Shown in pieces: positions 1-6,486 of a DNA stretch of 64,000 bases. Positions within the stretch are counted from its first letter, which is position 1. Every line of letters starts with the position of its first letter. This DNA comes from Verrucomicrobiota bacterium. GTDB lineage: Bacteria; Verrucomicrobiota; Verrucomicrobiia; Verrucomicrobiales; Akkermansiaceae. A program made the translations under genes and the position numbers. Location of the stretch: the NCBI GenBank assembly GCA_017301995.1, contig JAFLEH010000026.1:1-64000 (forward strand). Direction: 5' to 3'. The notes under the pieces were generated by a model that saw only the letters and a list, made by a program, of their open reading frames with translations, was not told the DNA's origin and did no database searches.

Positions 1-191
1 TCCGGCGTCCACCCCCGTTATATCTGCTAGGCCGGCTCGCCCGGAAATCCACCCGCCGCTCCCGCCTGATATACGCACGTCGGGAGAAAAAATCCTTGCC
101 AAATCAAGGAAAACCGACCACCTTCCAACCCGAGCACCCGTCCGGATATCACGTCCCGACATGCTACGAATAAATACTGTTAGCCTAAGAA
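1..191. other. Left edge of the cassette array, possible attI or degenerate attC end
   Basis: No gene is seen here. Positions 179-185 read GTTAGCC, an R-box core like those ending the attC sites further right, and the first cassette gene starts just after it. The bases before it (about 165-178) are A/T-rich, which resembles the right end of an attI site more than the stem-forming attC sites of this array. A weak inverted pair (about 74-84 against 153-163) could instead be the arms of a degenerate attC. The window is too short on the left to decide between the two. Confidence 0.35.
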
Positions 192-200
192 GTGATCCTG

Positions 201-785
201 ATGAAGACTTTAGCCTCATCGCTTTTTCTCGCAGTCGCGATCCACTCGCCTGCTCAGGAACGAGACCCCGCTACGGAAAGACCGGAACCACCCAATGAAA
301 CACCCACCTATCAAGTCGAGAAGCGATTGACTCTACCGGGTTGCTTAGAGTTTCAATGGAACACAGTTGATAAGGGCAAGCTACCAATTTCAATAAGGAT
401 TAAGAATCCCTTCCTTGAACCACTCTCTGTAGCTGCTACGGTTCATGGCCATCCTTGTGCAGAATTTGAGATCGAGTATTATGATTCCTACTTGAAGGAG
501 TGGCGAAGGCCTTTGGGGTTACCTGGATCCACGGCTGGCAACAGAATCATCGTTAAGTCTGGAGAATGCGCGGTTTTGCCTATTCCCGATGATTACTGGT
601 ATTTCATTCGTGAGACTATTCCAGGCTTCAAGCTACAAGACCCCGTAAGAATTCGCTTGGTATTTGATCTGGGAGGCACCTCATTGCAAAGCCCGGAATT
701 CAAATGGAATCGGGCTAACAAGACGGTGGTGGACAACCGGCTACCCGCCCCGAGTCGGAATGACCCTCCTGACCACAACCCTTAA
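201..785 (+). CDS. Cassette protein: predicted secreted protein of unknown function
   Basis: A 194-residue protein starting at ATG 201 with a clear signal peptide (MKTLASSLFLAVAIHSPAQ). A GTG at 192 would add three residues and cannot be excluded. The mature part has two cysteines in the middle region and predicted beta-rich stretches but no family I recognise. The last 25 or so residues are encoded inside the attC at 713-838, including the proline-rich tail, so the C-terminus is set by the recombination site and is probably not functional. It is the first gene of the visible array. Export suggests an envelope or extracellular role; nothing more can be said from sequence. Confidence 0.75.
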   Translation: MKTLASSLFLAVAIHSPAQERDPATERPEPPNETPTYQVEKRLTLPGCLEFQWNTVDKGKLPISIRIKNPFLEPLSVAATVHGHPCAEFEIEYYDSYLKEWRRPLGLPGSTAGNRIIVKSGECAVLPIPDDYWYFIRETIPGFKLQDPVRIRLVFDLGGTSLQSPEFKWNRANKTVVDNRLPAPSRNDPPDHNP

Positions 786-838
786 CCCTGTTGCGGAGTG
801 GCGCTCTCGGTAGCCGGTGCCACACCTTGACGATAGGC
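713..838 (+). repeat. attC site 1 (126 bp)
   Basis: Left R box GGCTAAC at 713-719 and right R box GATAGGC at 832-838, the latter one base off the GTTAGGC core. The left L arm around 728-744 (GGACAACCGGCTACC) pairs with the right arm 809-826 (GGTAGCCGGTGCCACACC), with one unpaired A on the left arm. Because the right R box begins GAT, this site may recombine less well than the others. Confidence 0.8.
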
Positions 839-855
839 TGAAGAATTCGCAGACC

Positions 856-1014
856 ATGCAGTATCAGCCTCATGAGGTGAAGGTCCAGGAGATTGCGATA
901 GGTGAAGCTTGGCTTGGTTCTCAGCGGATGGAGCAGGAAGTGGTCTCGCCGGAGGGTGTTGTGCCTGGCATGGATGAGCTGAAGCCCGGCGCGAAGGCCC
1001 TGCCTTTCCTTTGA
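856..1014 (+). CDS. Doubtful small cassette ORF
   Basis: A 52-residue reading frame starting at ATG 856 lies in the cassette between attC 1 and attC 2. It is the longest plausible plus-strand frame in that cassette (839-1247), but it has no visible ribosome site and no recognised family. Minus-strand frames of similar length overlap it, so coding is not established. The rest of the cassette, 1015-1120, shows no gene. The cassette may be non-coding or carry a small RNA. Confidence 0.25.
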   Translation: MQYQPHEVKVQEIAIGEAWLGSQRMEQEVVSPEGVVPGMDELKPGAKALPFL

Positions 1015-1120
1015 ACTTGGCCCTTTGAACTTTGACTTTCCCCGCGTCCAGGCTTGCCATCCCGACCGATTCCGCCCATCTTCCTGATCATAGCCGCCGA
1101 GAAGCCGACCCGAACCCGAG

Positions 1121-1247
1121 GCCTATCAAGCCGCATCATCCAACCCCTACCAGCCGCCGATTTTCGATGCCCTCCCGTCCTTCCAACCCTCACCCCGAGT
1201 TCCCTCCCCGCCTACGCTGGTAGCGGTGGATGTGCTCTCCGTTAGCT
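1121..1247 (+). repeat. attC site 2 (127 bp)
   Basis: Left R box GCCTATC at 1121-1127, one base off GCCTAAC, and right R box GTTAGCT at 1241-1247. The left arm 1137-1154 (CATCCAACCCCTACCAGC) pairs with the right arm 1216-1232 (GCTGGTAGCGGTGGATG), with the extra A in the left arm. The TIR gene begins ten bases after the right R box. Confidence 0.85.
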
Positions 1248-1257
1248 CAAGAAACAC

Positions 1258-2322
1258 ATGCACCGAGATCGTGATCTGCAGCTGAGAATCTTGCGAAGCG
1301 TTCGCGGGGATGAGAAGGGTGAGTCCTTCAAAGACCTTCCCGAGGACTTCGTAGCTTACAATGCTGCTCTCCTTATTGACGAAGGTCTGGTAGAGGGGCA
1401 GGCAATCAAAGGGAGTTCGGGACAGTATGTTGCAGCCGCCTTGATTTCGTTGACTTCGGCCGGACACGATTACCTAGATAGCATTGAGGCAACTTCGACC
1501 TCGGCTTCATTACCCGCATGCACCCATACAACGATGACGGTATTCATTAGTCATAGTAGTGCAGACTCACGACTTGCCGCGTCTCTCGTTAGTCTGCTTC
1601 GCCTAGCATTCAGCCTCTCAGCGAATGAGATTCGATGCACGAGCGTGGAGGGCTACCGCTTGTCGGTGGGTGCCGACACAGACGAGCAGTTGCGCCGTGA
1701 GGTGCGAGAGTCCCAAGTCTTCTTGGCTGTGATGACGCCAGCAAGCGCACGATCGTCCTACGTTCTCTTTGAACTTGGTGCGCGATGGGGAGCCAAATTG
1801 CCATTGTATCCTGTCTTGGGACGTGGAGCTGGAAGGGAGTTGCTCGCCGGCCCCTTGAGCGGCATTAATGCACTCGACATTCGTCGACGTGAGCAGGTTT
1901 ACCAACTAGTCGAGGACGTTGGGCGGGTTCTCGATTGTTCTCCCACGTCTCCCTCTGCCTTGGAAGAGTCAGTCCAGAGCGTGATCAATGCAGCTTTTGA
2001 GGAGGATCAGGGAGTTGGCACTGATGCGTCCTCCTTAACGCAGGTCGGATTGGCTCCAACCGCCGTGGGAATCCTACGGTGTCTATTTGATGAAGACCGA
2101 CGGATGGCTGCTGATGAGGTTGCGGAGGTCTTCTCGCTGCCGAGCAGCGAGGCAAAGCACTATTTGGATCAGCTCCTGTCCACGAACTACGTTGATTATC
2201 GACCTGGAGTAGTTATGCCACGGCAGCTACTGCGGGGGGCACAAACCATGCCGGGGAGCCGCCAGGCCACCTATGGAATAACTTCTGGAGGACGGGCATA
2301 CATCATGAAGCAAAAGAGCTAA
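1258..2322 (+). CDS. Cassette-borne TIR domain protein flanked by two winged helices
   Basis: A 354-residue protein in three parts. Residues 1-78 look like a DUF2513-type winged helix (opening HRDRDLQLRIL, ending LTSAGHDYLDSI). Residues 93-225 are a TIR domain opening with TVFISHSS (94-101) and containing SSYVLFELGARWG (166-178), where Glu172 is at the usual NADase catalytic position. Residues 265-354 are a second winged-helix-like region. TIR domains with this glutamate cleave NAD in many bacterial defence systems. Here the partners are not separate genes, so the flanking domains may sense or multimerise. An internal ATG at Met93 could give a shorter TIR-first product. The stop codon lies inside attC 3. 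Anti-phage abortive infection is inferred from the fold and the mobile setting, not shown. Confidence 0.88.
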   Translation: MHRDRDLQLRILRSVRGDEKGESFKDLPEDFVAYNAALLIDEGLVEGQAIKGSSGQYVAAALISLTSAGHDYLDSIEATSTSASLPACTHTTMTVFISHSSADSRLAASLVSLLRLAFSLSANEIRCTSVEGYRLSVGADTDEQLRREVRESQVFLAVMTPASARSSYVLFELGARWGAKLPLYPVLGRGAGRELLAGPLSGINALDIRRREQVYQLVEDVGRVLDCSPTSPSALEESVQSVINAAFEEDQGVGTDASSLTQVGLAPTAVGILRCLFDEDRRMAADEVAEVFSLPSSEAKHYLDQLLSTNYVDYRPGVVMPRQLLRGAQTMPGSRQATYGITSGGRAYIMKQKS

Positions 2323-2411
2323 CAAGTCATGGATGTCAACCGCTTAAATACCCCTCGACCTCTCTCCAGATTCACTGCAATGACGCGGTGACATCACATT
2401 GAACGTTCGAT
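2317..2411 (+). repeat. attC site 3 (95 bp)
   Basis: Left R box AGCTAAC at 2317-2323 and right R box GTTCGAT at 2405-2411. The left arm GATGTCAACCGC (2332-2343) pairs with GCGGTGACATC (2385-2395), with one extra A on the left. The arms are identical to those of attC 8, and the CAAAAAATTC bases just after the right R box are shared too. Confidence 0.9.
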
Positions 2412-2425
2412 CAAAAAATTCAGCC

Positions 2426-2878
2426 ATGAAAGCAATAATCCCAATCCTCTTCTTCTCATTTCTGGGTCTGATGCCACTCACGCATGCGGCAGACAACGCA
2501 TACGACATTATGGTGATGGAGGCATCCACTGGGAAGGGGAAGCCAGCGACACTCGCTATTGACTCGAACGACAAGCCAGGAGAGATCGCATTCGGCAAGA
2601 TGAAGGATGATTCGTTTGTCGGCCAGCGGTTGATCTTCAGACCCCTTGAGATTCACACGAGAAGAGTTGAGGTAGTAGTGGAGGATGTAGAGAGTCCGGT
2701 TGCTGACAGAGAATCCGGCACCACAACGCAACAGGTCCATAAGAAGGTTATCACCCTAGAAGCAGACGGCAAGTCTCATACAGTCGATGTCAACGGCAAG
2801 AAGTTGACCTTTAAGGTTTACGCCATCGGCGGTGTCGGTGACGCAAACAAACTAATGATCGAACAAGACGCGCCGTGA
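2426..2878 (+). CDS. Cassette protein: predicted secreted protein of unknown function
   Basis: A 150-residue protein starting at ATG 2426, fifteen bases after the right R box of attC 3. An upstream frame extension would start inside the attC and is rejected. A signal peptide is clear (MKAIIPILFFSFLGLMPLTHA), giving a mature protein of about 129 residues. This is mostly polar, with alternating strands typical of a small beta domain (EIHTRRVEVVVEDVE, KVITLEADGK, KLTFKVYAIG). I recognise no family. The last few residues overlap attC 4. It is the second exported product in the array. Confidence 0.75.
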   Translation: MKAIIPILFFSFLGLMPLTHAADNAYDIMVMEASTGKGKPATLAIDSNDKPGEIAFGKMKDDSFVGQRLIFRPLEIHTRRVEVVVEDVESPVADRESGTTTQQVHKKVITLEADGKSHTVDVNGKKLTFKVYAIGGVGDANKLMIEQDAP

Positions 2879-2985
2879 CAACCCCTATCAGCCGTTCAGT
2901 TCCGATGCTCTACCACAATTACAACCCCAACCCTGTATGCGGCGAGCGCCCTCGCTGATAGGGGTGCACGCGCTTTACGTTGTGC
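2858..2985 (+). repeat. attC site 4 (128 bp)
   Basis: Left R box ATCGAAC at 2858-2864 and right R box GTTGTGC at 2979-2985. The left arm 2875-2892 (GTGACAACCCCTATCAGC) pairs with 2954-2969 (GCTGATAGGGGTGCAC), again with an extra A on the left. The upstream stop codon lies within the site. Confidence 0.82.
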
Positions 2986-2998
2986 CGAAAATAAGCAT

Positions 2999-3265
2999 AT
3001 GAAGAACCCGCGTTTCGTTTTCCGAATCCACGATGATTCAGCCTCCCGAGTGACCGAAGGTCAACTGGCCTACGAAGTCGAATCACCAGTCCCACTTCCT
3101 CGATTCGAGATCGGCGATGTGCTCGATCCTGCTGGATGGTTCTCCTATGCCGACACAGGGAATCGGCACAGAATTTACAAAGTCGAACATACCATTTGGA
3201 CTGACGGCGATACTCCGGTCTTCGAGTGCGATGTCTGGACCCGGTTTGAGACAGGGCTTCACTGA
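2999..3265 (+). CDS. Cassette protein of unknown function, 88 residues
   Basis: An 88-residue reading frame from ATG 2999, starting 14 bases after the right R box of attC 4. It has no signal peptide or membrane segment and looks like a small soluble mixed alpha/beta protein (RFEIGDVLDPAGWFSYAD, HRIYKVEHTIWTDG). No family is recognised. About 175 bases follow it before attC 5 (3266-3440) in which I see no gene, which is longer than usual for these cassettes. That could be a lost second frame or an untranslated part. Confidence 0.6.
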   Translation: MKNPRFVFRIHDDSASRVTEGQLAYEVESPVPLPRFEIGDVLDPAGWFSYADTGNRHRIYKVEHTIWTDGDTPVFECDVWTRFETGLH

Positions 3266-3440
3266 GAACTCCGGTCATGGCTGACCAACTGCCAGTATTT
3301 TCCCTCACCACGTTGATCCGAGTCACTCCAAGTTTTCCAGCTACCTCTACCACTCGACATGCCTTCTCCCATCCTGATTCTCCGTCCACTTCGCTCCATT
3401 TTACCCTCATCGAAGCGAGCCTCCCCGGGGAACCAGAAGA

Positions 3441-3536
3441 GCACAACAAGCTGCGCCACGACAACGGTGCTAAAGCGTTCCAATTTCTTTTCATAGACCC
3501 TCCTTTCGCGCACCGTGCGTGCGCTCTACGTTCGGT
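3441..3536 (+). repeat. attC site 5 (96 bp)
   Basis: Left R box GCACAAC at 3441-3447 and right R box GTTCGGT at 3530-3536. The left arm around 3454-3470 (CGCCACGACAACGGTGC) pairs with about 3510-3521 (GCACCGTGCGTG), with the characteristic additional A on the left. Confidence 0.8.
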
Positions 3537-3747
3537 CCGGATATTGAGATCGGTATTGGTGGGTGTGGTGTGGTTGGATTGGCGGCTGGGAGAGCGATGA
3601 ACTGGCTCCCGTCGCGCCGAGCTCTTGCCGCGAGAGCGGATGACTTGTTCCCGGCCTGCGTGGCTACCATTGGCGAGAGCGGGTGATTTGATCCTGTTGG
3701 CTTGTGGCCGTTATCCGCGAGATGGATGTGCGGCGCTGGGAATTTTG

Positions 3748-3830
3748 AACCACGGATTACACGGATTGACACGGATAAGAAGAGGGTTGGTGCGAAGCGC
3801 CATCCGTGTATATCCGTGTGATCCGTGGTT
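3748..3830. repeat. Large imperfect inverted repeat built from ACACGGAT units
   Basis: Two 29-base arms, 3748-3776 and 3802-3830, are reverse complements with three mismatches and a 25-base loop. Each arm contains iterated CACGGAT words. Elements of this kind, with CCACGGATTACACGGAT arms, are familiar to me as dispersed intergenic repeats in several bacterial phyla. Here one sits inside an integron cassette. It could fold into a strong hairpin in DNA or RNA. Confidence 0.8.
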
Positions 3831-3985
3831 AAGATTCTTTGGACTTCGTCGGGGTCGCAGTGCGGCCGGTTCGCGAGACCATGCGATATTTTCCGGTGTT
3901 TTGGAAGATTCCGCTTGTGCCTCCGGGCCGTATTGGTAGAGTCCGGTCGTTCGGCACCGGTGGCGATCCGCCGCGTCATCCCAGG

Positions 3986-4081
3986 ACCGAACAAGCCGTG
4001 GGTGGCAAGCCGGTAACACGATTCATTCGCTTTTCCATCCACACACTCAGCCGCCCGGCTGCCACCACTCTGACGTTCGCC
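3986..4081 (+). repeat. attC site 6 (96 bp)
   Basis: Left R box ACCGAAC at 3986-3992 and right R box GTTCGCC at 4075-4081. The left arm GGTGGCAAGCCGG (4001-4013) pairs exactly with CCGGCTGCCACC (4055-4066) apart from the single extra A. This is one of the cleanest sites of the array. Confidence 0.9.
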
Positions 4082-4086
4082 AAGAT

Positions 4087-4485
4087 ATGGACCAGCACAT
4101 TCCGACCGTTGATCGAGCCGATGTTGAGCGGATTGTCGCTAGAGATTTCCCACCAGAGTTGCGACCACAGGTGCTTCAAGTCCTATCGACTTCCGGCGCT
4201 GAATCCTACCAACGTGAGTCTCATCGAGTTCACCTGGACATCCTCAAGTTGGCAGGCGGTGACCTTGCCCGTGTAGTCCAAGAGACCGAGAATGCTGCAT
4301 GCGATTATCGCGATACAATACTGTCCGCAGAGTATCCCAACTACGGTCGGAAGATGTTTAGCATCGATAAGCTGCCTCCACTTGAGCGTGACCGCCTCAT
4401 TGAGGCCGACAAGCAGCAATATGAAGCCTGGCTGCACAGAAGAGAAAACCAAGGCGAACAAGACGCTCCATCCAACGGCGGGTGA
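4087..4485 (+). CDS. Cassette protein of unknown function, 132 residues
   Basis: A 132-residue soluble, charged, probably alpha-helical protein starting only five bases after the right R box of attC 6. It contains the segment AACDYRDTILSAEYPNY near the middle and QYEAWL near the end. This pattern resembles a family of small uncharacterised proteins often found in bacterial genomes and mobile DNA, but I cannot attach a function. The C-terminus (ENQGEQDAPSNGG) is encoded inside attC 7. No signal peptide or membrane segment is present. Confidence 0.75.
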   Translation: MDQHIPTVDRADVERIVARDFPPELRPQVLQVLSTSGAESYQRESHRVHLDILKLAGGDLARVVQETENAACDYRDTILSAEYPNYGRKMFSIDKLPPLERDRLIEADKQQYEAWLHRRENQGEQDAPSNGG

Positions 4486-4541
4486 CGCTCCGGTTTGAAT
4501 TCGGGCTTCCCTCCCCGCCGTGGATGAGCTAGACGTTAGCC
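4453..4541 (+). repeat. attC site 7 (89 bp)
   Basis: Left R box GGCGAAC at 4453-4459 and right R box GTTAGCC at 4535-4541. The left arm CATCCAACGGCGGG (4469-4482) pairs with CCCGCCGTGGATG (4514-4526), with the extra A. Its left flank (AACCAAGGCGAACAAG) matches that of attC 9. Confidence 0.92.
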
Positions 4542-4549
4542 GAGGAAAC

Positions 4550-5131
4550 ATGATCGACAATCCGCAAACAATCGGCACCCCACTGGGCGACATTCAAGTC
4601 CGGGTTACCGGGGCGGATCATGTTATCACGGATGTATTCACACCTACTATCCAGTTGCCCGCCGCCATGTCAGTGGACTCGGTTGTCGCAGTGCTTATCC
4701 ATATTTCGGCAGTGGATTCCCTTAGCAACGTTCGCTGTGAGTGCACTTGGGACAGCGCACCCGCTGCAGGAGATCGCGACACGGGGGAGTGTCTTGACGC
4801 TCAATCGTGGGATAGCGGGGGATACCGTGTGACCATTGGCACTGAGGATTTTGAAGCACTAAGTCGTCGCCTGCCCAATCTAGGACTCACGGAAGTTGAA
4901 TATCCCGTCGTCTACTCGGACAGCGGTCTGGCGATCTTGATCCCGACTGTCCCCAGAGATACCGAATTCTCAGTGCATTTCGTCATTGCGTGGCGTTCAC
5001 TACCGGATCCCGAAGATTGCACCACTTGGTTCGCGGTCGACATCCCGCACTCCAAATTGGAAGCGGCTAACAAGTCATGGATGTCAACCGCCCAACTGCC
5101 ATTCAACCTCTCGCCAACCTCACCGCAATGA
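4550..5131 (+). CDS. Cassette protein of unknown function, 193 residues
   Basis: Starts at ATG 4550, eight bases after the right R box of attC 7. A GTG ten codons upstream lies inside the attC and is unlikely. The protein is soluble with no signal peptide and has repeated beta-strand-like segments (DIQVRVTGADHVITDVFTPTI, GLAILIPTVPRDTEFSVHFVIAWRS). No known family is recognised. The stop codon and roughly the last 22 residues fall within attC 8, so the tail is recombination-site sequence. The cysteines near the middle and end show no metal-binding spacing. Confidence 0.7.
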   Translation: MIDNPQTIGTPLGDIQVRVTGADHVITDVFTPTIQLPAAMSVDSVVAVLIHISAVDSLSNVRCECTWDSAPAAGDRDTGECLDAQSWDSGGYRVTIGTEDFEALSRRLPNLGLTEVEYPVVYSDSGLAILIPTVPRDTEFSVHFVIAWRSLPDPEDCTTWFAVDIPHSKLEAANKSWMSTAQLPFNLSPTSPQ

Positions 5132-5159
5132 CGCGGTGACATCACATCAAACGTTCGCC
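5065..5159 (+). repeat. attC site 8 (95 bp)
   Basis: Left R box GGCTAAC at 5065-5071 and right R box GTTCGCC at 5153-5159. The left arm GATGTCAACCGC (5080-5091) pairs with GCGGTGACATC (5133-5143), with the extra A. The site is nearly the same as attC 3 over its whole length, differing mainly in the loop. Confidence 0.92.
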
Positions 5160-5178
5160 CAAAAAATTCTATACCACC

Positions 5179-5706
5179 GTGACATACTACGTTCAGAGAC
5201 GCTGGGGTGATTCCGAAGACGAGCCTACCGAGGCCAAGATGCGGGAGTGTCTGGCTGACCTCGACACACATGACCCTGAGCACCCTGATACCTGGCTTGA
5301 GCATGAGAGTGGATGGACCCTATCCGTATTCGAGAGCGGATTGGTGGTATTGGAGAACCTTAGAGAGGACGGCGAGCCTCGCTATATCCAGCAAGTCTCT
5401 CGCGAAGAATCACTTCGTATGTGGCTACTATTGTCACGTGGAGCGCTAGAAGAGATCGAGTCTTTACCATGGAAGGATGGTTATGGAACACCGATGTCTG
5501 ATGAGGAGCGCGAGAAGCTCCAGCGGGAGGCGGCTGAGGTGGCTTTGAAGATGCAGAGAGATTTCTACGACACCCTTGGACCTGAGGATGCGGATCGGCC
5601 TTGTCGTAAAGAGGGTTGCGCACGTGGCACCGTTAAGTTCAGTGCGTTTTGTCGTCCCCACCACTTCGAGAACATTTACAAGCAGCCTTGCCCATTCGAC
5701 CACTAA
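5179..5706 (+). CDS. Cassette protein of unknown function, 175 residues
   Basis: A 175-residue soluble protein from GTG 5179. The centre (TWLEHESGWTLSVFESGLVVLENL) and the following SREESLRMWLLLSRGALEEIE segment have the look of small proteins commonly carried by integrons, but the family has no function I know. The C-terminal part has four cysteines and two histidines (CRKEGCARGTVKFSAFCRPHH, with another Cys in the tail). These could bind zinc, although most lie close to the cassette end. No export signal is seen. The stop codon lies just before attC 9. Confidence 0.72.
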   Translation: MTYYVQRRWGDSEDEPTEAKMRECLADLDTHDPEHPDTWLEHESGWTLSVFESGLVVLENLREDGEPRYIQQVSREESLRMWLLLSRGALEEIESLPWKDGYGTPMSDEEREKLQREAAEVALKMQRDFYDTLGPEDADRPCRKEGCARGTVKFSAFCRPHHFENIYKQPCPFDH

Positions 5707-5712
5707 AACCAA

Positions 5713-5839
5713 GGCGAACAAGTCGCGCCACGCAACCGCTAGGAGCCGTTCTGTTGACATGATTTTCCGTAACTACAACCTTAACCCCGTGAGAGACTTC
5801 CGTTGCCGCTCCTAGCGGTGCGTGCGCTCTACGTTCGCT
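5713..5839 (+). repeat. attC site 9 (127 bp)
   Basis: Left R box GGCGAAC at 5713-5719 and right R box GTTCGCT at 5833-5839. The left arm 5729-5746 (CACGCAACCGCTAGGAGC) pairs with 5808-5824 (GCTCCTAGCGGTGCGTG), with a single additional A. This is the last attC of the array. Confidence 0.9.
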
Positions 5840-5857
5840 AGAGAATGAAGATTTCAT

Positions 5858-6472
5858 ATGAGTGACCATACCTTGATTTCCAACATCACAAAAGCGGCGG
5901 ACATCGCAAAGTCCATATCATCGGATGCTCTGCGTAACGTGCCTTTGCATATCGCGCTGTTTCTGGGGTTACTGTTCGTTTCCGCCCTGCCCGACCCGAG
6001 TCTGCCGAAGGAGCTGGTGGCGTATCGGTGGGTTATTGTTGGTGCGTGCGTTTTCATCGGTTCTTACATTTTACTTCAGTGGTGGTTTGCTTGGAGACCA
6101 GTCCGCCAACTCAAGTGGCACTGTGAGAATCTGGCCACCGACGAGCGGGAGATCTTGGCGTCCTACCTTAAGGAAGACGCCGCTTGTGAATACTACTTCG
6201 CCTTCCATGGTCCGGTATGCAGCCTCATTGCCAAGGGTGTCTTGATTTTTGCCTCGGGCATGTTCGACGCATTCGAAGCACCTGTGATGATCCACCCGCA
6301 GGTCAGACGCTACCTCCGCAAGAATCCGAGTCTCGTCGGTCTGAAGCTCGGCCACCAGGCGTGCCGGGATGACTCCTCCGCCGCGATCCGGGGCCGGATC
6401 CGGCATTTTCTCCGGGTCCGCGCCGCCGCCCTCCGGAAACTTGGGCTTGCTTCCTGGCCCCGAGCCCGCTAG
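5858..6472 (+). CDS. SieB-like superinfection-exclusion membrane protein, C-terminus fused to flank
   Basis: A 204-residue protein with two membrane segments near residues 27-45 and 56-78, then a cytoplasmic domain. In that domain DEREILASYLKED, a GPVCSLIAKGVLIFAS stretch (118-133) and VMIHPQVRRYLRKNPSLV (143-160) follow the pattern of the superinfection-exclusion protein B family. Such proteins block growth of some phages. Family-like sequence ends near residue 163; the remaining 40 or so residues are Arg/Ala-rich and come from GC-rich DNA like the chromosome. No attC follows. The cassette's own 3' end therefore appears lost, with the frame reading into the flank. The family call is from pattern recognition only, and a general two-helix membrane protein remains possible. 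Confidence 0.68.
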   Translation: MSDHTLISNITKAADIAKSISSDALRNVPLHIALFLGLLFVSALPDPSLPKELVAYRWVIVGACVFIGSYILLQWWFAWRPVRQLKWHCENLATDEREILASYLKEDAACEYYFAFHGPVCSLIAKGVLIFASGMFDAFEAPVMIHPQVRRYLRKNPSLVGLKLGHQACRDDSSAAIRGRIRHFLRVRAAALRKLGLASWPRAR

Positions 6473-6486
6473 CAGGGGGGCCGCAA

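Larger units (their letters stand above)
3537..4081 (+). other. Cassette without a convincing gene
   Basis: About 450 bases lie between attC 5 and attC 6. Frames exist on both strands (for example 3625-3939 plus and 3491-4042 minus), but they run through a palindromic repeat and through the attC itself, and their translations have no protein-like character. The main visible object is the dyad repeat at 3748-3830. The cassette may be non-coding, carry an RNA, or have captured an intergenic repeat unit. Confidence 0.6.
179..6360 (+). mobile_element. Integron gene-cassette array (nine attC sites, no integrase in window)
   Basis: A run of short genes, all on the plus strand, is separated by nine elements with attC architecture. 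Each element has a left R box of the type RYYYAAC, a left L arm, a loop, a right L arm complementary to the left one, and a right R box starting GTT (GAT in the first). In every one of the nine the left L arm carries one additional A relative to the complement of the right arm, which is the extrahelical-base signature of attC. Genes start 5-20 bases after the preceding right R box, except a probably non-coding stretch at 839-1120, and several stop codons lie inside the following attC. The region is visibly less GC-rich than the DNA after about 6360. Without an integrase in view it could be a full integron cut by the window edge or an integrase-less cluster (CALIN). The right boundary near 6360 is estimated from the composition shift. 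Confidence 0.9.

Noticed and set aside
3266..3440. A tenth, degenerate attC between the 88-residue gene and attC 5
   Set aside because: No complementary arm pair with an extra base could be found here.
3491..4042. 183-residue minus-strand frame across the gene-poor cassette
   Set aside because: It runs through both an attC and the palindromic repeat, and its translation is Arg/Pro/His-rich with repeat-derived stretches such as TTDHTDIHG. This is a by-product of the repeat, not a protein.
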